Positions 60,128 through 64,000 of a stretch of 64,000 nt of DNA are shown in pieces; position 1 is the first letter of the stretch; the number at the start of each line of letters is the position of its first letter. Below the pieces are notes generated by a model. That model saw only the letters and a list, made by a program, of their open reading frames with translations. It had not been told where the DNA came from and made no database searches. Both the position numbers and the translations under genes were made by a program. Source of the DNA: Sphingobium sp. BYY-5 (lineage in GTDB: Bacteria; Pseudomonadota; Alphaproteobacteria; Sphingomonadales; Sphingomonadaceae); assembly GCF_022758885.1 (NCBI RefSeq), contig NZ_JALEBH010000002.1, positions 1 through 64,000 of the forward strand, read 5' to 3'.

Positions 60128-61216
60128 TCATGCTGCAATGCCGCCCCTGTCGCCGTCCAGCCAGAGCTGCGTGAAGGGCGCGAAGCTGCCGCCGAAGCGG
60201 CGTTCGGTCCCGACACCCCAGTCATCGACAAAGCTGGTGACGGAAAGGTCGGGCAAGATCATCCAGCTATAGGCCTGAGCAGGCGCCTCGCGCGGATTGG
60301 CGAAAACCAGCCCACTGCCATTGATTGGCCGCCAGGGGCCGGACACCCCCTCGCTGACCATGCCGTACAAGCCGGTAGGCCCGATCGCCGCTTCGGGATT
60401 GAAGACATGGCGTTGCGTCGACCAGAACAGATAATATAGGCCTTTGTGCTGGATGACATGCGGCCGTTCGAGTTCATTGTTGACACCGTCAGCCGACAGC
60501 AGCGGGCGCGCGATGGTCCAGTGATCGGGCTGATCAGCCGGGGCCGTAGCGACGCCGACAACTCCGTTGAAGGCGGATGCCGACCCTGCGAGCGATCCGG
60601 CGAAGAACAGATAATGGCGGCCATCGGTCGGGTCGCGGAAATAGGCCGGATCGCGAAAGGCCTTGATCGTGCCGATCTGCCCGCCGTCGGTCGTCGGCAT
60701 GTAGAGCGCGGGTTGGGCGGGGATGACCTCTATGAGTTGGCCCCACTCCACCAGGCGGCCCTCTTTCGTCAACCGGGCACGGGCGCTGAACATGCGTTGT
60801 TCGAAGGTCAGTTCCGCTTCGTCCCGGCGGCCGGCAGCCGTGAAGTAGAGGATCACTTCGCCCACGGCTTCATCGAAAATAGCCGATCCCGACCATTCCC
60901 GGCTACCGGGAGAGAAACCGTCCGGCATGGCCGGACCCAGATGGTCCCAGCGATCGTCCGTCCGAAGGAAGAGGTGAATGCGCGCATGTTCGTGGCGTTC
61001 ATCGGGATTGTCGAACCGAGGCGCCGCCAGCGCCATCCACAATTGAGCGCCACCATCGAGAAGAAGAGGCGCGCCATCGCGTTTCTGCACGGGCCAAGCA
61101 TCCCATATATCGATGGAAGGGGATATGCGCACAAAGTCATCTGCGGCGATTAATGCCGAGGTGGACGGGTTCGTGGAAATTGCGCCGACATGCTCGGCAG
61201 TCCAGGATGTGAGCAT
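60128..61216 (-). CDS. GH68 glycoside hydrolase (levansucrase/beta-fructofuranosidase family)
   Basis: 362 residues. Asp39 in the IDIWDAWPVQ motif is the nucleophile, Arg188-Asp189-Pro190 in AFRDPAYF the transition-state stabiliser and Glu250 in NNELERPHV the acid/base, the GH68 catalytic set. EWSGSAIF is the further GH68 signature. The protein is shorter than most levansucrases (usually over 410 residues) and has no signal peptide. Zymomonas, also a sphingomonad, exports signal-less GH68 enzymes, so location is open. The enzyme splits sucrose or transfers fructosyl units. It belongs to the LacI regulon through the operator at 61364 and shares its theme with the sucrose-type MFS. A stable hairpin covers its ribosome site. 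Confidence 0.86.
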   Translation of the reverse strand: MLTSWTAEHVGAISTNPSTSALIAADDFVRISPSIDIWDAWPVQKRDGAPLLLDGGAQLWMALAAPRFDNPDERHEHARIHLFLRTDDRWDHLGPAMPDGFSPGSREWSGSAIFDEAVGEVILYFTAAGRRDEAELTFEQRMFSARARLTKEGRLVEWGQLIEVIPAQPALYMPTTDGGQIGTIKAFRDPAYFRDPTDGRHYLFFAGSLAGSASAFNGVVGVATAPADQPDHWTIARPLLSADGVNNELERPHVIQHKGLYYLFWSTQRHVFNPEAAIGPTGLYGMVSEGVSGPWRPINGSGLVFANPREAPAQAYSWMILPDLSVTSFVDDWGVGTERRFGGSFAPFTQLWLDGDRGGIAA

Positions 61217-61220
61217 ATTC

Positions 61221-61248
61221 GGCGTCCTCTCTGCATGAGGAGGACGCC
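61221..61248 (-). promoter_or_regulatory. 9-bp leader hairpin that includes the GH68 ribosome site
   Basis: GGCGTCCTC (61221-61229) is exactly inverted in GAGGACGCC (61240-61248) around a 10-base loop. On the minus-strand mRNA the 3' arm holds the GAGGA ribosome site about 5 bases before the GH68 start codon at 61216, so folding would hide it. This could reduce or regulate translation. Confidence 0.5.
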
Positions 61249-61363
61249 ATCAAGCGTGCAGTCTTGACGACATCCTCCCCTGAAATGGGAACCGATTCGA
61301 ACTGCGTGCGCCCCAGAGGGCAATGCTCCGAACCAGTGTTCCGAGAACGGAATATGCAATTAA

Positions 61364-61375
61364 GCAAACGTTTGC
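61364..61375. promoter_or_regulatory. GCAAACGTTTGC, perfect LacI operator upstream of the GH68 gene
   Basis: It is identical to the site at 59978-59989 and lies 148 bases before the GH68 start, where it can overlap the promoter. Confidence 0.75.
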
Positions 61376-61462
61376 AATATGTCTTTTGCCAAGGACGCAG
61401 GATTGAGTGGATAGGGAAGCGATGCCATCATCGAAGTCCAGTATCGACGATGGCATCGACGA

Positions 61463-64000
61463 TCAGGCGGGTTTGACGGCTGCCGTCTCCCTATCTCCCG
61501 TCCGGACCCGGTCTTTCCCCGCATTATAGCTACCGAAGCGGGCGTAGAGCGTCGGTAGAATGAACAATGTCAGCAACGTCGCGGAGACGAGGCCTCCGAT
61601 CACCACGGTCGCCAGTGGTTTCTGGACTTCGGCGCCTGACCCGGTAGCGAGCGCCATCGGCACGAAGCCGAGCGAAGCGACGAGCGCGGTCATGACGACG
61701 GGCCGCAACCGCTGTCTCGCACCTTCCCTGGCGGCGTCGGCCGCCGCCATGCCCTGCGCTACGAGATGCTGGATGGAGGTCAACATCACCAGACCATTGA
61801 GCACAGCGATGCCCGATAGCGCGATGAAGCCCACCGCAGCGGACACGGAAAAAGGCATGCCGCGCAGGAACAGCGCCAATATCCCCCCGACCAGCGCCAG
61901 TGGTACGCCGGTGAAGACGATCACTGCATCCCGCGCCCGACCCAGGGCGCCGTAGAGCAGCAGGAGAATGAACGCGAAACATGCAGGCACCACCAGCATC
62001 AGCCGTTCGCGGGCGGAGGCGAGATTCTCGAATTGCCCGCTCCATTCCAGATAGGCGCCGGCGGGCAGGCGCAATTCCGTGGCGACGGCGGCTTGTGCGT
62101 CGGCGACCACGCTGGCGACGTCCCGGTCGCGCACATTGGCTTGCACCACGATCCGCCGCTTGCCATTTTCCCGGCTGATCTGGTTCGGTCCGGTCGTGAC
62201 CGCAATGTCTGCCACGCTCGACAGCGGCACATGGACGCCCGCCGGTGTCGGCACCGGTATCTGTTCCAGTTGCGCGAGGTCAGCACGTTGGCGATCGTCG
62301 AGGCGGATGGTGACGGCAAAGCGCCGGTCGCCTTCGAAGATCATGCCGGCATCGCGTCCGCCAACTGCGGCGGCGATGACATCCTGCACGGCTCTGGCGG
62401 ACAGGCCATATTGGGCGAGCGCTTCCCGGCGGGGACGGATGTCCAGCATGGGAAGTCCTTCCGTCTGCTCGACCCGCACGTCGGTGGCACCTTCGCTCTT
62501 GCGCAGGATCGCGGCGATGCGATTGGCGGTGCGGGCCATGGAGTCCGGATCGTCGCCATAGACCTTGACCGCTATGTCGCCGCGCACCCCGGCGATCAGT
62601 TCGTTGAAGCGCATCTGGATCGGCTGGCTGATTTCGAAGGCGCTGCCGGGCAGAGCCTCCAGCTTCTGCTCGATCTGCGCGATCAACGCCGCCTTGGACA
62701 AGCTGGGGTCGGGCCATTGGTCGCGCGGCTTCATGATAATGAAGGTGTCGGAAATATTGGGCGGCATCGGATCGGCGGCCAGTTCCGCCGTTCCCGTCTT
62801 GGAAAAAACGAACAGCACCTGGGGTAGGCTGGCGATCGCCTTTTCGACCTTGAACTGCATCGCCTGGCTCTGTTCGACCGATGTGCCGGGGATGCGCAAC
62901 ATCTGGGCGGTCGCGTCTCCTTCGTCCAGTTGCGGCAGAAATTCCTGGCCGAGGGTCAGGAAGGCGCCGATCGCCAGAAGGAAGGCTGCGACGGCAATGC
63001 CGATCGTACGGGTAGGGCGACGCATCGCACCATCCAGACCAGGTTCATAGCGCGTCTTGATCCACGCGATGATCCGGCCTTCCTTCTCTTCCACCGGTTT
63101 GGACAGCAGGATGGCGAGCATCGCCGGCACAAAGGTCAGCGACAGGATGAACGCGCAGGCAAGCGCGAAGATGACCGTCATCGCCATCGGCGTGAAGGTC
63201 TTGCCCTCGATGCCCGTCAGTGTGAGCAGCGGTATGTAGACGAGGATGATGATCGCCTGGCCGTAAACGGACGGACGGATCATCTCTCGCGCCGCGGCCA
63301 CCACGGTGGCGAGCCGTTCATCGAGGGTGAGCAGCCGCCTTTGATGATGCTGTCCCTCGGCAATGCGGCGCAAGGCATTTTCGACGATGATGACCGCCCC
63401 ATCGACGATCAGCCCGAAATCGAGCGCGCCGAGGCTCATCAGATTGGCCGAGATACTCCCCTGCAACATGCCGAAACTGGTCATCAACATGGTGATCGGA
63501 ATGACCAGGGCAGCGATCAGCGCTGCGCGGAAATTACCCAGCAGGGCAAACAGCACGACGATGACGAGCAACGCACCTTCGGTCAGGTTCTTTGCCACGG
63601 TGGAGATGGTCGAATGGACCAGCGCGGTGCGATCCAGAACCGGCTGGATGATAACGTCGGTCGGCAGTGAGGCGTTGATGGCCTCCAACCGGTTCGCCAC
63701 CGCTGCCGCCACGGTGCGGCTATTTTCGCCCACACGCATGACGGCGGTGCCGACCACGACTTCCCGCCCGTTTTCGGAGGCAGACCCCATGCGGATCGCC
63801 TGCCCGGTCTTCACCGTCGCCACCTGGCTCAGCAAGATCGGTACGCCTTCCCGCGTGGCGATGACGGTGCGGGCCAGGTCGGCGGCACCGGACAGGCGCG
63901 CGTCGGATCGCACCGCCAGTCCTTCCCCATTGCGGTCGATGACACCGGCGCCCACCGCGCCATTATTCTCCTCCAGCGCGCGGGCCAGGTCGTCGAGGCT
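61463..64000 (-). CDS. CzcA/CusA-type heavy-metal RND efflux pump, N-terminus beyond the window
   Basis: 845 codons of an open frame that runs to the last base of the window, so the true start and about 200 residues lie outside. The HME-RND signature SLGALDFGLIVDGAVIIVENALRR is present with a long set of membrane segments. The internal repeat of the RND fold is visible: NFRAALIAALVIPITML in the first half, ALGRARDAVIVFTGVPLALVGGI and SAAVGFIALSGIAVLNGLVMLTSI in the second. Such proteins form the inner-membrane part of tripartite efflux of Zn/Co/Cd or Cu/Ag. The C-terminus ends normally at TGDRETAAVKPA. Partner genes would lie upstream, outside this window. Confidence 0.92.
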   Translation of the reverse strand, partial: SLDDLARALEENNGAVGAGVIDRNGEGLAVRSDARLSGAADLARTVIATREGVPILLSQVATVKTGQAIRMGSASENGREVVVGTAVMRVGENSRTVAAAVANRLEAINASLPTDVIIQPVLDRTALVHSTISTVAKNLTEGALLVIVVLFALLGNFRAALIAALVIPITMLMTSFGMLQGSISANLMSLGALDFGLIVDGAVIIVENALRRIAEGQHHQRRLLTLDERLATVVAAAREMIRPSVYGQAIIILVYIPLLTLTGIEGKTFTPMAMTVIFALACAFILSLTFVPAMLAILLSKPVEEKEGRIIAWIKTRYEPGLDGAMRRPTRTIGIAVAAFLLAIGAFLTLGQEFLPQLDEGDATAQMLRIPGTSVEQSQAMQFKVEKAIASLPQVLFVFSKTGTAELAADPMPPNISDTFIIMKPRDQWPDPSLSKAALIAQIEQKLEALPGSAFEISQPIQMRFNELIAGVRGDIAVKVYGDDPDSMARTANRIAAILRKSEGATDVRVEQTEGLPMLDIRPRREALAQYGLSARAVQDVIAAAVGGRDAGMIFEGDRRFAVTIRLDDRQRADLAQLEQIPVPTPAGVHVPLSSVADIAVTTGPNQISRENGKRRIVVQANVRDRDVASVVADAQAAVATELRLPAGAYLEWSGQFENLASARERLMLVVPACFAFILLLLYGALGRARDAVIVFTGVPLALVGGILALFLRGMPFSVSAAVGFIALSGIAVLNGLVMLTSIQHLVAQGMAAADAAREGARQRLRPVVMTALVASLGFVPMALATGSGAEVQKPLATVVIGGLVSATLLTLFILPTLYARFGSYNAGKDRVRTGDRETAAVKPA

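Noticed and set aside
1..64000. Prophage, insertion sequence or integrative element
   Set aside because: No transposase, integrase, phage structural gene, tRNA-flanked repeat or target-site duplication was found; the island is made of ordinary catabolic modules.
1..64000. CRISPR array, rRNA or tRNA gene
   Set aside because: No regularly spaced direct repeats and no conserved RNA gene motifs were seen on either strand.

Overview
The window looks like a chromosomal carbohydrate and xenobiotic catabolic island from a sphingomonad (Alphaproteobacteria, Sphingomonadaceae; Sphingobium, Sphingomonas and Novosphingobium are the obvious candidates). This rests on GC-rich coding sequence, five TonB-dependent receptor (TBDR) genes in 64 kb, a FecI/FecR-linked receptor, the SapC / JmjC-like cupin / tryptophan-halogenase set around a receptor, several LacI regulators, and a long hairpin whose arms match the CCCCGGCCTTCGCCGGGG type common in sphingomonads. 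I see no rRNA, tRNA, CRISPR array, transposase or phage gene.

Layout. 1-3153 (+): end of an AAHS-type transporter, a TfdA/RdpA-like dioxygenase, a 2-hydroxyacid dehydrogenase and a glycerate-kinase-like P-loop kinase. 3227-5017 (+): a membrane-anchored alpha/beta hydrolase. 5172-11362 (-): ECF sigma factor, FecR, STN-domain TBDR and exported FAD oxidoreductase. 11797-13979 (+): MFS exporter and LysR regulator. 14017-23300 (-): ten tightly packed genes that look like a periplasmic glycoside 3-oxidation pathway: cytochrome c, three xylose-isomerase-like TIM barrels, MFS transporter, 3-keto-disaccharide hydrolase (DUF1080), Tat-exported small subunit and GMC flavoprotein of a glucoside 3-dehydrogenase, LacI regulator and a Dabb protein. 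A Gfo/Idh/MocA reductase is divergent at 23408-24574. 24829-31367: S9 peptidase divergent from a TBDR and a class C serine hydrolase. 31437-32486 (-): a Tas-like aldo/keto reductase. 32673-39414 (-): tryptophan halogenase, TBDR, SapC and JmjC-like cupin. 39478-44371: CPA2 and CPA1 antiporters and an M28 peptidase. 44414-53280 (-): TBDR, CxAxR sulfatase, GH3 hexosaminidase-type enzyme, CxPxR sulfatase and MFS transporter, a sulfated-glycan utilisation locus with a divergent LacI regulator. 54757-61216: a fructan/sucrose locus of MFS, LacI, TBDR and GH68. 61463-64000 (-): partial CzcA-type RND pump.

Regulation can be read directly in two places. Three TAGCGCTA-centred sites lie between the sulfatase-locus receptor and its LacI gene. 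A second palindrome, GCAAACGTTTGC and one-mismatch variants, occurs upstream of the 54757 transporter, twice upstream of the 57370-59887 receptor and once upstream of the GH68 gene, which defines a regulon for the LacI protein at 56104.

The most striking single lesion is in that regulon. Its TBDR is split by a 10-bp tandem duplication at 59583-59605 that shifts the frame; removing one copy restores a full-length receptor, so this is a recent mutation, a reversible slippage switch or an assembly error. Hairpins or palindromes repeatedly follow TBDR genes just before the enzyme genes they precede, which suggests built-in differential expression.
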